Below are positions 1 to 11,849 of a DNA stretch of 64,000 nt, one piece after another. Position numbers and translations under genes: made by a program. Source of the DNA: Aphrophora alni (taxonomy: Eukaryota > Arthropoda > Insecta > Hemiptera > Aphrophoridae); assembly GCA_963513935.1 (NCBI GenBank), contig OY740765.1, positions 70,342,253 through 70,406,252 on the forward strand, read 5' to 3'. Position 1 is the stretch's first letter. Every line of letters starts with the position of its first letter. The notes beneath the pieces were generated by a model. The model had not been told where the DNA came from and searched no databases. It was given only the letters and a program-made list of their open reading frames with translations.

Positions 1-302
1 AAAATTATTAGTCGAACCATACGCGGCCATGTTAGGCCCTGGGTATAGTCCGACATGTTGTTGCAATACAGTGTAGTTAATATTAATATTGGTATTAGTG
101 TAACTCTCTTATTTTTAGTTAATTAGTCTGTAGTAATACTCGTCAAAAATGGCTAGCCTAAGTTGAGATTTGCCCAGAGTAATTATATTAATTTTACCAC
201 GCGATCGGGACCCGGTAATACATTACCAAAGTAGATCCACATACCACCCAAATCGTACCCCCCCCCCCCTGGGCAATAGCACCCTTTCTCGCTACCGTTG
301 CA
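1..302. mobile_element. left direct repeat (LTR) of a Ty3/gypsy-type element, 5' end cut by window
   Basis: Positions 1-302 are repeated in the same orientation at 7068-7361 with about ten substitutions or small indels, roughly 96% identity by eye. The two copies bracket a broken pol gene, which fits the two LTRs of one retroelement. The 3' end is set at the shared ...CCGTTGCA, after which the copies diverge. The true LTR start lies before position 1. A long C-run (about 260-272) differs in length between copies. Confidence 0.75.
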
Positions 303-305
303 GAA

Positions 306-321
306 TGGTAGCAAAGAGAAG
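306..321 (+). promoter_or_regulatory. candidate primer-binding site (initiator tRNA-Met type)
   Basis: Three bases after the end of the left repeat lies TGGTAGCA followed by AAGAGAAGG. The first eight bases match the complement of the 3' end of eukaryotic initiator tRNA-Met (TGGTAGCAGAGG...). Position directly after the LTR is where a primer-binding site is expected. The match weakens after base 8, so the assignment is tentative. Confidence 0.5.
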
Positions 322-322
322 G

Positions 323-954
323 GCTTTGTCGTGTGTTCCGGGTTCTTTTGGTCGTTTTCTAAACAAAAAATTAAAAAATATTAATAAAAGACCCTAGTTT
401 TTAGGAGTTAATAGGGTTTTTGTGCACTGGGCGACATGTCTCAAATGGTGGCTACACGTGTCTTCTTTTTGCTAAATTTCCGTTTTATAAAATTTTTATT
501 GAATTAAATTCTTTTATATATATATATCTAACCCTTAGCGATTACACTAGTATTGCTCAACCTTTTTTCGCGAAATCTAAATTCCGTCTCTCTAATTATA
601 ATCTTAAATTAACCTTTTTATCCCCGCGAACTTGTATGTAAAATGGTAAGTAACCAATATAAATTCGGCCTAGTTTTATTAACATCCTGTCTGCCAAAAT
701 GGTGAGTTAACTATTTAACTACATTATTTGTCTATAGTTAGAAATATTATTGTTTTTTCTCCCAATTTAATTCATGTTATTATAATTTACCAGTTTAAAA
801 TTATTTCCGTTTAAAATTAATAAATTTCAGTGTTAAATTATTGTTAAAATATTTTAGTTTGTAAAATAATGAGATGAAAAGTAATATATATTTTTTTATT
901 GAAGGAATTAGCGCATTGCAGTGTTCAAAACAATAAATCAAGATTTTTTTTTTT
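323..954. other. internal leader of the gypsy element, no gag recognised
   Basis: AT-rich sequence between the primer site and the first recognisable pol codons. No gag, protease or reverse-transcriptase finger/palm homology is visible, so at least 2 kb of the usual internal region appears to be missing. Confidence 0.5.
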
Positions 955-2881
955 TCGTTTCGTTACCCCGATAGAGTCCAACCTATAGCGGAATACCCAA
1001 CCCCCAAAAACCTTAAACAGACAGCCAGATTCCTCGGTCTTGCAGTATTCTACGCGAAATTTATTGATAATTTCGCCCAAATAGCACACCCACTCAACCA
1101 GCAAAAACGTAAAGGTGTTAAGTTTGAGTGGGGACCCGATCAAAATAACGCCTTTTTAAAATTGAAACAAATTTTGACCATTAACCTAATTCTCCGCTTG
1201 CCAGACTTTAATAAACCGTTTGTGGTCCACTCGGACGCTTCGGGAACGGCACTTGGAGTATCCCTGTCACAAGATTACGATGGGGATCTCTTACCGGTCG
1301 CCTTTGCTTCTAGACCAATAAATGTTCATGAAATTAATTATTCCACTATGGAATTAGAGTGCGTCGCCATTGTGTTTGCCTTAACCAAGTTCCACCAGTA
1401 TTTGAAACACAGGCATTTCCAATTATTCACGGATAATTCCGCACTTTCCTGGCTGTTAAGTCATCCTCGGCAAGTGGGGAAACTAGCCCGTTGGATAGAA
1501 TTTATTAACTCTTTTCATTTTCGGTCCAACATATTAAAGGAGCCGATAACATAGTCGCAGACTCTTTGTCGCAACTTTTTGAACCTTCTACCCCTACAGC
1601 TATTCCTTTTTCAGAACCTATTGTTACCCCCTCGTCTAATTCAACAATATGTTTTCTAACAACCTTGCCCACAGCGTTTAAGGATATCCATATCCATCAA
1701 CGTGAAGACCCTACCCTGTCCAAAATTATGAAGACAAAACCACTCCCAAGTGAATTTTAAATTATCCAACACACACTTCTACATCGGGACCTAGGCCAGC
1801 CCACAGGGAGAGTGGTCTTGCCGTCAAGGTTAACCGACATGGTGTTCAAATTTTATCATGAACTCCCCATTTCTGCCCACTTCAGTATTGCCAAAACCTT
1901 GGCCCGTGTGTCGAAACACTTTTGGGCTAAAGATCTCAAAGATCAAATAACCCAAAGAGTGAAAGCCTGTGTGCAGTGTCAAAGGGCCAACAGGCCCAGA
2001 ACACTCGCGTTGGTTTGCAATCATCCGAGATTCCCACCGCCCCGTTCGAACGTATTTACATCGACCACATTGGACCGTTACCCGCGAGTAAAAACCGTAA
2101 TAAATATTTACTAACTGTGGTCGATGCTTTTTCTAAATTCACCTTGTTATTCCCTACCCGTAACACTAAAACTCAAACGACAATTAACATATTGACTAAA
2201 AATGTTTTCGGCGTATTCCGGTTTCCCAAAATTATAGTCACTGATAACATGCCAAGCTTCAAATCGGCCGCTATGGGCCAAATGTGCCTTGAACTAGGAA
2301 TAAAACATATTTCTACTTCCCCCTATTACCCTAACCCCTCACATGCTGAGAGGGTTAATAAAAATCTAAAGGTCGCCCTTCGCATTTTTCATGCAAAAAA
2401 CTAAACTGGTTGGGACCAATTGATTCACTGGTTCCAGCTAGCATTTAATACAGCCACCCATACCAGCACAGGAAATTCCCCAGCGGGTTTGTTTTTAAGA
2501 CACCATATCCGCGACCCTCTCCAATTGGCCTGGAATTTGGACGAATTAATTCCACCCCCACCTTTATTAACCAACGAGGATGTTTGGTCGTCAGCTCTTC
2601 GCCACCTCACCAAGGCTCATTTCGTGCGCAAGGTCGCTTATGACGCACACCGACACCCCAACCCATACGAGGTAGGTGATTGGGTTATGTTTAGGGAACA
2701 TCACCTCAGCAATGCCATCAACAGGGTCAATGCCAAGCTGCTACCCTTATGGTCCCGTCCCTTAGTTATCGGTGCATTTACCTCCCCCGTAACCGTCGGT
2801 CTCATCGACCCCACCTCTGGTAGACAGGTTCGCACAGCCCATATATCCCACTTAAAGAGATTTTTCCACCCCAAATATTAA
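955..2881 (+). pseudogene. Ty3/gypsy pol remnant: RT thumb, RNase H, integrase
   Basis: Reading frames continue one another through several breaks. From about 955 there is an RT thumb/connection segment (RFLGLAVFY, then F.WGPDQ). RNase H follows at about 1200-1560 (VHSDASGTALG, LFTDNSALSWLL, IKGADNIVADSLS). The integrase starts with a zinc-binding H2C2 module at about 1830-2000 (ISAHFS...CVQCQ). The integrase core carries IYIDHIGPL, VTDNMPSF and HAERVNKNLK, so the D, D and E catalytic residues are present. The C-terminal part ends at a stop at 2879-2881. Lesions: frameshift near 1521, in-frame TAA at about 1758, frameshift near 2010, in-frame TAA at 2402. The 5' half of pol is absent. The copy cannot encode a working polyprotein. 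Confidence 0.9.
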
Positions 2882-5651
2882 TAAATAGGGTTACACCCTA
2901 GTGAACCGCCTTTCACTTTTTTTTCTCGACACCTGGGCCAGTCTCAACCGGCTTAGGTGATATTAGTTTAATTCTTTTTCAATTCTTCCTTCTTCCACAA
3001 TAACTGGACACATCACTCAAAACACCTTCCCTATATCATCCAACAACATCCACCCCATAAACCCCCCTATTCTGGTTTCATTTACCATGAGGGCCTAGTA
3101 TGGCTAAGGTGCGTCTTTGATAAGGGCGCACCTCTACAAAACGGCGCCTTGTTGCATGACACCATTTATGGGTTGTCCGCCTTTTTTTTTTATCCACCCC
3201 ACCGAGAGGGCAAGCTCAATGCAGCCTCGGGTTTGTCCCTTGTGGATGGAATGGTATTACATTTTTTTTTTTACTTTGGGGATTTGGATTTTTTTCAAGC
3301 CTTTTTTGTTTTCCTATTCCCCATATATTTTTTTTGTGATGCCTTCCCCTTGCTTGGGTCGCTCGACCTATCCGCCAACCACTGCATAACGACTAATCCG
3401 CGGTAGTCCGAGCTTCCTCTCTCAAACCTCATTCATCACTCATTTATACCCCCCACCTTATTATCATCCTTATAAACCCTTCCTTCCTTACAAACATTCC
3501 ACCCCTTGACACACTACACTTACCTCCTTTTTTTCTATCACCAATCTCGGTCTTTTTAGTTTAAGTAATTAAATTGTATACTTATTTGTGTGGGTTATAT
3601 GTAGTAATGGTGTTGGCATTAACCATTTTTTTAAAATTCAATTTTGTAATGTCCCCCCCCCCCACACTGTATGTGCACAAATTTTTTTTAAATATTCGTT
3701 AAGTAACATAAATCCAAGTATTACCGGCATATGTATGACCTCTGGCTTTTGGTCGGCTGTGACGCCCCTCAGCACGATTCTGACGAAGCCAAGGAACCAC
3801 ATTGCTGCGACTTTACCTAGCTCTACCTCCCCCTTTTCCCCCTTCAATTCCTTAAGTCTCCTGTTGATCTACTAATATTTTTGGTTCTATGAGTGAAATT
3901 TACTATGTTTGTCAGTGGTCAAGCATTCGTATTTTTCTCATGGTCGTTTTTTGTTAATTTTTGTCTATGGTTAGTGTAGGACGAGTTGTAATTTTCCTTC
4001 CTCTTTGGCATTTTAATTGCCTTTCGTGTTTGGTCAAGTTCAACATCACATGATATATATTTGGTATCAAATATATATTTATATATATAATTTAGGGTAA
4101 TTGTTAGGGTCATGTAGCTCATTCCATTACTTGCCACTTAACCAACTCCTAATCCTTTTTTCTACAACCTTTGCTCAACCCGCCGAAATTTCATAGGTTT
4201 TATCGCTAATAAGTGATATCATTCCAAGTCAACTTATCACCTAATATTTAGTGTATTTCCACTAATTTTTAGTGAAAATCACGCATTTATTTCTTTAGGT
4301 ATCTGGTCCGTGGGTCTTACAATCATGGGACGGGCAACAGTATTGTGATTGTCTATCCCATCGATTTATTGTAGTAATTTTAATGCCACATAAAAAAATA
4401 TATATAAACAATAAAAAAAATAAATAATAAAAAAATAATAAAACAATATATGAAAATTTAACGATAAGTGGCTCGTAGGTAATTAAGCACCCTTCATCTT
4501 CACCACAACCATACCTAATGCAACAATTACAAACTTAATTTTTTAGTTGATAAGGAATCCTTTAACTTGTAAAATGAGACTGTTACACAAAATTTTAATT
4601 ACAAACTTAATTTTTTTTTTTAGTTTATAAGGAACCGTTTAACCTGTAAAATGAGACTGTAAGTAACCTTGTAATTAACCAAACTACCGATCTACACCTT
4701 ACAAAACCCACTTGTGAACATCACCTCATTTTTTGTTACCAATATACCTTTTCCGATTCTTTAAACCACCCACCTTCTTCATTTTTAAACCCAAATCAAA
4801 CAGGATGAAATTCAGAGCGAAATCTCGCCTAAAGTCACAATATAAAAAGTACCAGAGAGTCTCCAGGGTTACGCTTTGCCATAATGGAAGACACTAAGGT
4901 ATTTTTGCCTATACGCTCTTTTGGCTGCCACAGTGAACAGTATATAAATGAAGTCGTCAGTGCCTCCTACCTGTTTAGTGGGACCTGCATCTTAATTGGG
5001 AGACCTATATCTTAGTTCCTGTGCAAATACATGAAATGTTTGGATAAGAGCTTCATGTGACAACTCCGAGACTCGGTTACCATACTACCAAAGGCGTGGC
5101 TCAGTAATATACCTTTTTGCCTGTTCTTTCACCCATTCCAATCTGTTCATTCTTCCAATCTGCACACCATACCTCCCTAAACTCTCTTCCACCCTGCATT
5201 TTTACTCAGATTTCCATCAGCCATTTTCAAAATTTTTTTTGTAAGCAAACCTCTTTTAGTTTAAGTTTTAATAAACAATTGTACGGCTTATCCTATCCCA
5301 TAGCAGTCCCCTTCAATTCCACAGTCTCATTTCGCGGCATAATTTTTCTGTTTATTTCTAATCTACCTTGTAAGTAACCAAGGAAGAAAAAAAAAAAAAA
5401 AAACTTCATCAAAAAATAGTCAGTTTACATTATATTATATTGTACGAAAGTTGAAAGCTGTACACCTTCAGACCAGATAGTTAGTATATATAAAAAATAA
5501 ATTGGATTTTTTTTCCTGGCACCGGGGGAGGATTTCCCCCTTCTTTTTTTTTCCTTTCCCCTTCTCGGTTCTTCCTTTTATCTCAATTATAAAATTCACT
5601 ATCAACTCTGCCCTTTCATTCATTGGTTTTTTGGCTTCCAGTTTGTTTTAA
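2882..5651. other. 3' internal region of the gypsy element, noncoding or too decayed
   Basis: Pyrimidine-rich and AT-rich sequence after pol. No env-like or other protein homology is recognised on either strand. Its length (2.8 kb before the piggyBac insertion) is unusual for a gypsy 3' leader, so it may contain further old insertions. A tandem duplication sits at 4526-4660. Confidence 0.4.
4526..4660. repeat. two-copy tandem duplication, ~70-bp unit
   Basis: The block starting TACAAACTTAATTTTTTAG and ending AAAATGAGACTGT occurs twice in a row with a few changes and an expanded T-run in the second copy. Confidence 0.6.
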
Positions 5652-6653
5652 CCCTTCGCACGCTGAATAAAATTTGCCTCATTTCACCTCAACGCTGAAA
5701 TAACAAAAAAAAAAAAAATTGTTTTTTTTTCAAAGTTAATTTTTGTTTTCATTTTGTATGTGAAAGGTTAATTTAAAAAAAAATGTCATCTTTGGTTTTC
5801 GGCTATATATAACTTTTTTTTATTACATACAACAAAATAGTAAAAAAAAAAAATAAAATAAAAAAAAAAAAAAAAAAAAAATAATAATAATAATAATAAT
5901 TATTTTTGTAAATTGGAACAGTTATATTGTGAAATAATATATAAAAATACAAGGTAATGTTTAAAAATAAAAAAAACAACATATTATTGATCAATTAGTA
6001 TGTTGGAGAGGTGTGATAAATTTCAAAACACGTATCAGGGTGCAGAGACGGCTTCTCGGTGCAAGTCTTGCAAAAGTATATTGTTTCTTTTCTTTGCCCT
6101 TGCTTAGCACATACCACACATCTTGATGTCCTTTTTTTCCTGTCTATAAAATGTTGCTGTCCGTCAAGTCGTCCGTCTGTAGGTCCCTAAAGGAAACCAT
6201 AACAATGTATCAAAGTTACATTTCAGAAAAAAAATATATATATATATATATTGTAGTAATTGGCATTTTGTATTTGTATACTATTATTTTCAAATATTAC
6301 TATGTATAAGAAACAATAGGTACGAGTAAATGTATTATTTGCGTGTCGCCTATCAGACTAATGAGACTGCGAGTATAGCCGTTATCCGCTCTGTAGAAGG
6401 TATAGAATGCGTGCGCCGCCGGGCAATTCCAGACAAAATAGCGTCCCCCTCCACTGCCTCGAGGCATAGAACTTTCAACAAAACATTTTCCTATTCCTGA
6501 ATTGACAGCGGACATGCCTCTGCATTCTACCGGAACTTTGGTGAACTAATTAACTAACCATAGGCTAAAATATATTATTGCGAGTTTAATCGTAATCCGC
6601 GTTTGGGTCAAAGTCTACCATTGCGGCTATACTCGTTTGCCGCGTGGGAAGGG
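5652..6653. mobile_element. internally deleted piggyBac-type element flanked by TTAA
   Basis: The left end reads TTAA|CCCTTCGCACGC (TTAA 5648-5651). The right end reads GCGTGGGAAGGG|TTAA (TTAA 6654-6657). The ends are inverted repeats apart from single mismatches, and the TTAA duplication plus CCC-GGG termini are the signature of the piggyBac superfamily. The 1.0-kb length is far below a full element (about 2.5 kb), but the C-terminal transposase coding end is kept on the minus strand. It sits inside the gypsy element and is therefore younger than it. An AAT/poly-A low-complexity run lies at about 5840-5900. Confidence 0.85.
5995..6183 (-). pseudogene. piggyBac transposase C-terminal zinc-ribbon (CRD) remnant
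   Basis: The minus strand reads PTDGRLDGQQHF, then RCVVCAKQGQRKETIYFC, KTC, LHPDTCFEIYHT and a stop at 5995-5997. The order RL.G.HF / CxxC / T.Y.CxxC / L.PxxCF..YH is the cysteine-rich domain that ends piggyBac-family transposases and binds the terminal inverted repeats. The catalytic DDE domain is absent, so only this 3' coding tail survived the internal deletion. Confidence 0.85.
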
Positions 6654-6657
6654 TTAA

Positions 6658-7067
6658 GTTTACAGTCGTTAGGGTGAGCATTTGGGTTCTTGCCTAAGTG
6701 TTCACGTTTAATTTTTTGTTGGAGAGCTGACCACTACGGCAATATCACCTAACACTAACTAACTTTATACCTTGTCCCATCCCTATACCTTCACTCCCGT
6801 CCTGTGCACGGCGTACCCCTTTTTTTTGTTTTTTGGCTAGAGGGGGTGACTGTGGTGATTACTCACCACTTCCCCCTCCCCTTCATGATTCTGGCCATAT
6901 CCGCCCGAGAGCTGATAAGGCAGAGTAGTGCTCGAGACAGCTGTGAGTCAAGTCCTCTGACAGCGTTCTTTTTAAATTTATTATAGTGTGGTATTTGATT
7001 ATCATGCCTTGCTAAAGCCAAAGGAATAAGGTTGATATCAGGGCGCTTAACGATTTTGGCTTATCGT
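6658..7067. other. region before the right LTR copy, unresolved LTR start
   Basis: No coding homology. Because the left repeat is cut by the window edge, the right LTR may begin anywhere in this stretch. A T-rich, GGGG-containing segment near 6820-6850 gives no clear polypurine tract. Confidence 0.35.
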
Positions 7068-7361
7068 AAAATTATTAGTCGAACCATACGCGTCCATGTT
7101 AGGCCCCGGGTATAGTCCGACATGTTGTTGCAATACAGTGTAGTTAATATTAATATTGGTATTAGTGTAACTCTCTTATTTTTAGTCAATTAGTCTGTAG
7201 TAAATACTCGTCAAAAATGGCTAGCCTAAGTTGAGATTCGCCCAGAGTAATTATATTAATTTTACCACGAGATCGGGACCCGGTAATACATTACCAAAGT
7301 AGATCCACGTACCACCCAAATCGTACCCCCCGGCAATAGCACTATTCTGGCTACCGTTGCA
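7068..7361. mobile_element. right direct repeat (LTR) of the gypsy element
   Basis: Near-identical copy of 1-302, ending at the same CCGTTGCA. Sequence after 7361 has no counterpart after 302, which fixes the 3' boundary. Its 5' boundary may be earlier than 7068. Confidence 0.75.
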
Positions 7362-9589
7362 CAATAATCCCACATACATTAATAATAATTTTTCAGTTTT
7401 GTCAATAACAATACTTGTTGTATATGCTTGTATCAGCAAAAATAAACCGATTTATTTGAAATTTTATATCAAAATTCACAGCATTTTATGACAAAAGTCG
7501 TAGTGATATTTGTTTTTTGTCAATTATTAAAAATTGTCCAAGCTAAATATTTGTACTGGACAAATATATTATGAGTCAGTGCCTATTGTCTCTGCGCAGG
7601 TCAGTAAGGATGCCCCAACAATGGGACCCGGACCCGGGCAAGCTAAGTCGATTAGTGCCAGTTGACCGAATCTCTGCCTCACTCTGACCGTTCCACAACT
7701 ATAACACATTCCATATATGTTACAATTATTTCTAGCCATGGTATAGTAAGAGAAAGTTTTGTAATGGGACAAATAAATCGAGTTTTGTGTAGAATTGTGT
7801 GTTTTGAAGTGGTTTTTGAATAATTTCTGTCTGTATTCTGTGCCACAATCTACAGCAAATACAGGTGAAAAGATTTTGGTGAAATTTGGTAGACAGGTAT
7901 ATTTTTGATATCTCATGAATGAATTACTTAGCCTACTATGGAGGAAGCTGTTTGTATTGGAAAACGAAACACTATAAGGGTTATATGTTCTCTTAGCTAG
8001 TTATAGAGCATGGTCAAGGATTATAATTTTTAAATCCCTAAAAGATAGGTCACAAAATATAATAAATAGTGCAAAACCATTGAACTCAACTGTTCCCAAC
8101 CAAATCAAAACTTACCAAAACAAAAAAAAATGTGAGTTCGGTACTCGTCAATCAAAAAGTGAAAATGAACCATATATTATGTGGTTAATAGAATAAAATT
8201 TGAACCCAAATAGTACGCTTATTTATTCAAACATATTTCAAAGATAAAGCCGCCATCTTCAGTGATGCACAAGCTAAAATAAGTAAACTATATAGCTCAT
8301 TGAAGATGGTGACTTTATCTTTATTGTTTATTGTAGCAAATGGGGACCCAGAGGAAAGGAATGAGGTGGGGAGAACTTGAGTATTGGTTTTTGCTATCCA
8401 ATGGCAGTTTAGGAAATTAAGCAACCAAAAAACTATCAATATTTGCGTAGAAGTAGAGAAATTGAAAGGGGGAGTATCTTTTGAGTATCAGTTTTTAAGA
8501 CCACAATTTTTTGTACCGATACTATCGGAATCTAAACTGCTTAGATGTCTATTTCGTTAGACAAGTTATATTACAATTCAGTAGTTTCATTGGTTTTACT
8601 CGTTATGTGAATAGCCAGTGGGAGTTATAGAAATTAAACCTAATTCAAATTTGTACTGGGAAAAGGCTAAGGGGGAAAAACTCAAGAATCGGTTTTTGGC
8701 ATTGATATTTTTTGTTTCGATACCATGTATCGGGTATTGATTTTGGCCTTACTATTATTTTTCAATCAAATCTTTTGGTTTACTCTTACATTATTTTTCA
8801 TGTTGTTATCCCATTAACTCTCTGACTACCAAGGTTGGGATCATTGAAAAACTGTCATTCATCTTCTATTCAGTCACCAGTTCAATTTTTTTATATTATG
8901 TGAATTTATTATATATATCTGTTCATACATGTTTATTATTTATAAAAAGGATAAGTTTTGTTTGTTATTTTCTAAATATTGTTTTATTAACATATTGTAA
9001 TTGTACTTATAACTAGTTATAACCTAGAAGTTCTATGATATAGTAAATAATTGTTTTATTCACCTCCTTGGCTCTTCAAATGTAGTTTTATTTTGGTATA
9101 TGTGTTTTGCTTTCAGTAATAGCTTATTCAGGCTATTATTCACAAAATACACAATGACACAAACAAACAATTAACTAAAATGTATAAATCCCAACGTAAT
9201 GTTTGAAGTTGATTAATTAAATACTTTACAATTGGTATTCTAGAGCAAACTGGATATGCTAATAAAATAACTGTTTATTACTGTCACTCACCACCAGCAA
9301 TCCTTTTGAAATTTCCTTCAAAATAAATTGTTATTACACAACACATGTTTGGTCATTATTCTTCTATCGTCGGGTAATTAAAAATATTCAACATGAAAAA
9401 ACAAAAACAATATACCACTATTCATATGGACTCGGGATTAATTAATAATCACTAAATTAGTAATAACACCATATTACTTTGTTATTCCGCCAGTGACTTA
9501 CTTTGTTGTTTGTCTTTCAGACGCGTAAATTGAACAGTAATTAATAATGTTTACCATTCTATATAAGGTGTTACATAATGAACTGCATT
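7362..9589. other. AT-rich presumed myosin-V intron, one inverted repeat
   Basis: No protein family is recognised on either strand. The stretch 7600-7900 is less AT-rich and open on the minus strand for 115 codons, but its translation shows no motif I can assign and no splice-bounded exon consistent with myosin-V. An inverted repeat lies at 8240-8322. Confidence 0.4.
8240..8322. repeat. 26-bp inverted repeat with 31-bp spacer
   Basis: AAAGATAAAGCCGCCATCTT... at 8240-8265 is matched by its reverse complement at 8297-8322 with three mismatches. The arms could form an RNA hairpin. Confidence 0.7.
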
Positions 9590-10259
9590 TCAGCTGAATT
9601 CAGCAATGTAATTCAGCTGGTTTATCAGTTCAATGATGGGGGTTCCATCAAACACATTTTTGTCATTTAAGAGTCCATTTAGGTGCTCCATTCCATTTTT
9701 ATAAATGAGGTACTCTTCTACGTGATTCATATAATTAATTGCCTTTTTTTTGTAGTATTTGTATGTTGTGATCTATGTTGCAGTATATGTGATCACAACT
9801 TACCAAGTTCTGTGCGAACTTGGATTTTTCAGTGTTTTAATGCCTGGATATATTGTTTATATCGCATGTTGAATGGGCGTCCTGTCTGTCCCACATAAAA
9901 TTTATCACATGAACTACAGTTCAATCTATAAATACCAGTATTTGTGAATTTGTCCTGATTTAAATTTGTGTTCAAATGTAATATTTGGTTTAGGTTAGAG
10001 CTAGTTTTAATTGATATTTTGTAACCATGTTGTCAGAAGACATTTGCTATTCGTATTATTGAATTTGTGGTTGTGCTTTTAATGTTACGAATTTACTGGT
10101 TTGTTTTTTGTTGCTATTTCTCTTTTGTTTCATTTTCCTGAGTATTCTGTCTACCATTTTTGGGTTGTATCCATTTTGTTGAGCAATGTGTTTTATTATG
10201 TATGGTTTCTCTTTGTAGTCGGCTTCGTCCATTGGAATCGTATAAATTCTAATGGAAAT
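9590..10259 (-). pseudogene. Penelope-like retroelement remnant: RT C-terminus and GIY-YIG endonuclease
   Basis: The minus strand first reads a lysine-rich linker (YTIPMDEADYKEKPYIIKHI, then QNGYNPKMVDRILRKMKQK). After decayed sequence it reads KFTNTGIYRLNCSSCDKFYV followed by GQTGRPFNMRYKQYI. The pair IYRLNCSSC / FYVGQTGR is the GIY-YIG nuclease core with its CxxC knuckle, the hallmark of Penelope-like elements. A frameshift follows, then HVEEYLIYKNGMEHLNGLL and a C-terminal stop at 9590. At least two in-frame stops and frameshifts make it non-functional. The RT palm is not in the window. Confidence 0.8.
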
Positions 10260-11488
10260 TGTGTAGTAAACTTTAAGGAAACAGGGTGTTTCATGTTATA
10301 TACTCAAGGTGTTTCATGATAAGTTTGCCAAACTTTGAAAGATGATTATGGACATAAAAATAAAGAAAAAAGTTCCAATAAACATTTGTCCAAAAATGCT
10401 TTATTTTCCATATATCTGTCTCTCTCTCTCTTTTTTTTTTTTTTTTCTTTTCAAAAACAAGGTATAACTCCAGAATGGATTTAGACATCGATACAAAATT
10501 TTATAGAATGGTTTATAGTATTAATTACCAGTATACCACAAAATCTTGTTTCTTTTTTTTTTTTTTTTTACTTTTGTTTCAAAAGGTGTTCATTACAAAT
10601 TTTCGACGCCTAATATCTTGAAAACCATTACATATGTTAATGGATGTAACAGTAAAAAGAGGTAAACTACAAAAGTATAATTCAGTTAAAACCATATCCT
10701 GTATATACAACTTATTACTTTAACAATCTTCCTCCTACTTCAACCGTAGGTATCCACTATGTTTCCTCCCACCAACACTTGTATGCTGGTTGTATCAGTA
10801 ATACACAACATTAAATAAACAAATCTTTTCATATTGAGTGAGTAAACTCATTATCAATCATTGCTTATTATAGCATATTGCCTTCTTACAGGTTTCCCTA
10901 GTGGGGGGGGGGGTGGAGGGTGTTTTTCATTCCTGAGCCTTGTGAAACATTAGTGAGTATCTTTGCTGATATGTCCTGACATGGATGTTTCAACTTGTCT
11001 TGAAGTGTGTGGAGAAAACTTTCTTTTGTTGCATGATAGTCTTTGAGGCTGGTTTTTTATTATACTTCTTCTGGGTACCACTTATTTTAATTCCTATCTG
11101 AGTGCTATTTCTGGAAGGTTTATGCTTAGGAACGACCCCCTTCCCCCTCTCTCTCCTTCACAGTACGGGTTTGGCAATACCAAGGTATCCTAGCTGGATC
11201 ATACTTTTTTTCATGTAGTCTTGTGTTAGATCCCTCTCTTTCATCTCTCTTGACTATTTTTTATCTATCAAAATAAGTAATTGATATTTTCAAATTTTCT
11301 CTTTTATACAAACAATTTTAATAGTAGAAATAATCATTTTCATGTATTGTATTGTTAATGTCAGTTAAAATATATCTTTTTAAAATTTATTTGTTCACCA
11401 CTTTTACCTGTTTAAATCATTTTTTTTTTAATAAACCTAATTTCACCTCTTTGTTTAGTAAAATGCACTTTTATAATTCTGTTTCCAG
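10260..11488. other. presumed intron sequence upstream of the first myosin-V exon
   Basis: AT-rich with T-runs near 10431-10447 and 10553-10569, a G-run near 10905 and a TC microsatellite at about 10418-10430. No exon of the upstream myosin-V coiled coil was recognised. The intron ends in a TTTCCAG acceptor at 11482-11488. Confidence 0.5.
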
Positions 11489-11807
11489 ACGAAAGAAAAC
11501 AATATGCTGAAAGGATGTAGTAATGAATTAAATGAAACACGTAGTAAACTAGAACATCTGCGTAGTGCCGATAGTGAGCTAAAGAAAGTTAAATTACTTC
11601 TACAAGAAAGAGAAGACTTTATTACAAAACTAATAAACGATTTAGATAAAGAAAAAGGAGAAAAAATTGACATAATGGTGGAAAAAGAAAAATTGGAATC
11701 TGATTATCAGGAAGAGAAAAATGTTTGGCACTTAGAAACTAAGAAACTAAAGGATCAAGTGAATGAACTAAATGACAAAATTATATCAAAGAATACCAGT
11801 GCTGAAG
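11489..11807 (+). CDS. didum: myosin-V exon A: medial coiled coil
   Basis: Acceptor TTTCCAG|ACG and donor GAAG|GTAAGA. The exon reads in phase 0 for 106 codons plus one base. It starts TKENNMLKGCSNELNETR and is uninterrupted heptad-type charged coiled coil (LRSADSELKKVKLLLQERED, LDKEKGEKIDIMVEKEKLES). This is the tail segment after the IQ neck in class V myosins. A serine/threonine-bearing end (SKNTSAEG) precedes the donor. The single G left over completes GAT (Asp) with the next exon. Reading through the donor meets a stop 17 codons later, supporting the splice. Confidence 0.88.
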
Positions 11808-11849
11808 GTAAGATCTTGTGCTCAATAACTAATAAAAAGACAGGTTTAT

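Noticed and set aside
7569..7916. 115-codon minus-strand open frame
   Set aside because: No family motif, composition like flanking decayed DNA, no splice-bounded exon structure and no homologue recognisable.
10280..10700. Named repeat beginning ACAGGGTGTTTCATG
   Set aside because: The terminus looks familiar from insect repeats, but only one copy and no opposite end is in the window, so no type can be supported.
1..11488. Upstream myosin-V exons (motor, IQ, proximal coiled coil)
   Set aside because: No coiled-coil or IQ-type coding with acceptor/donor pairs was found, so these exons are taken to lie upstream of the window.
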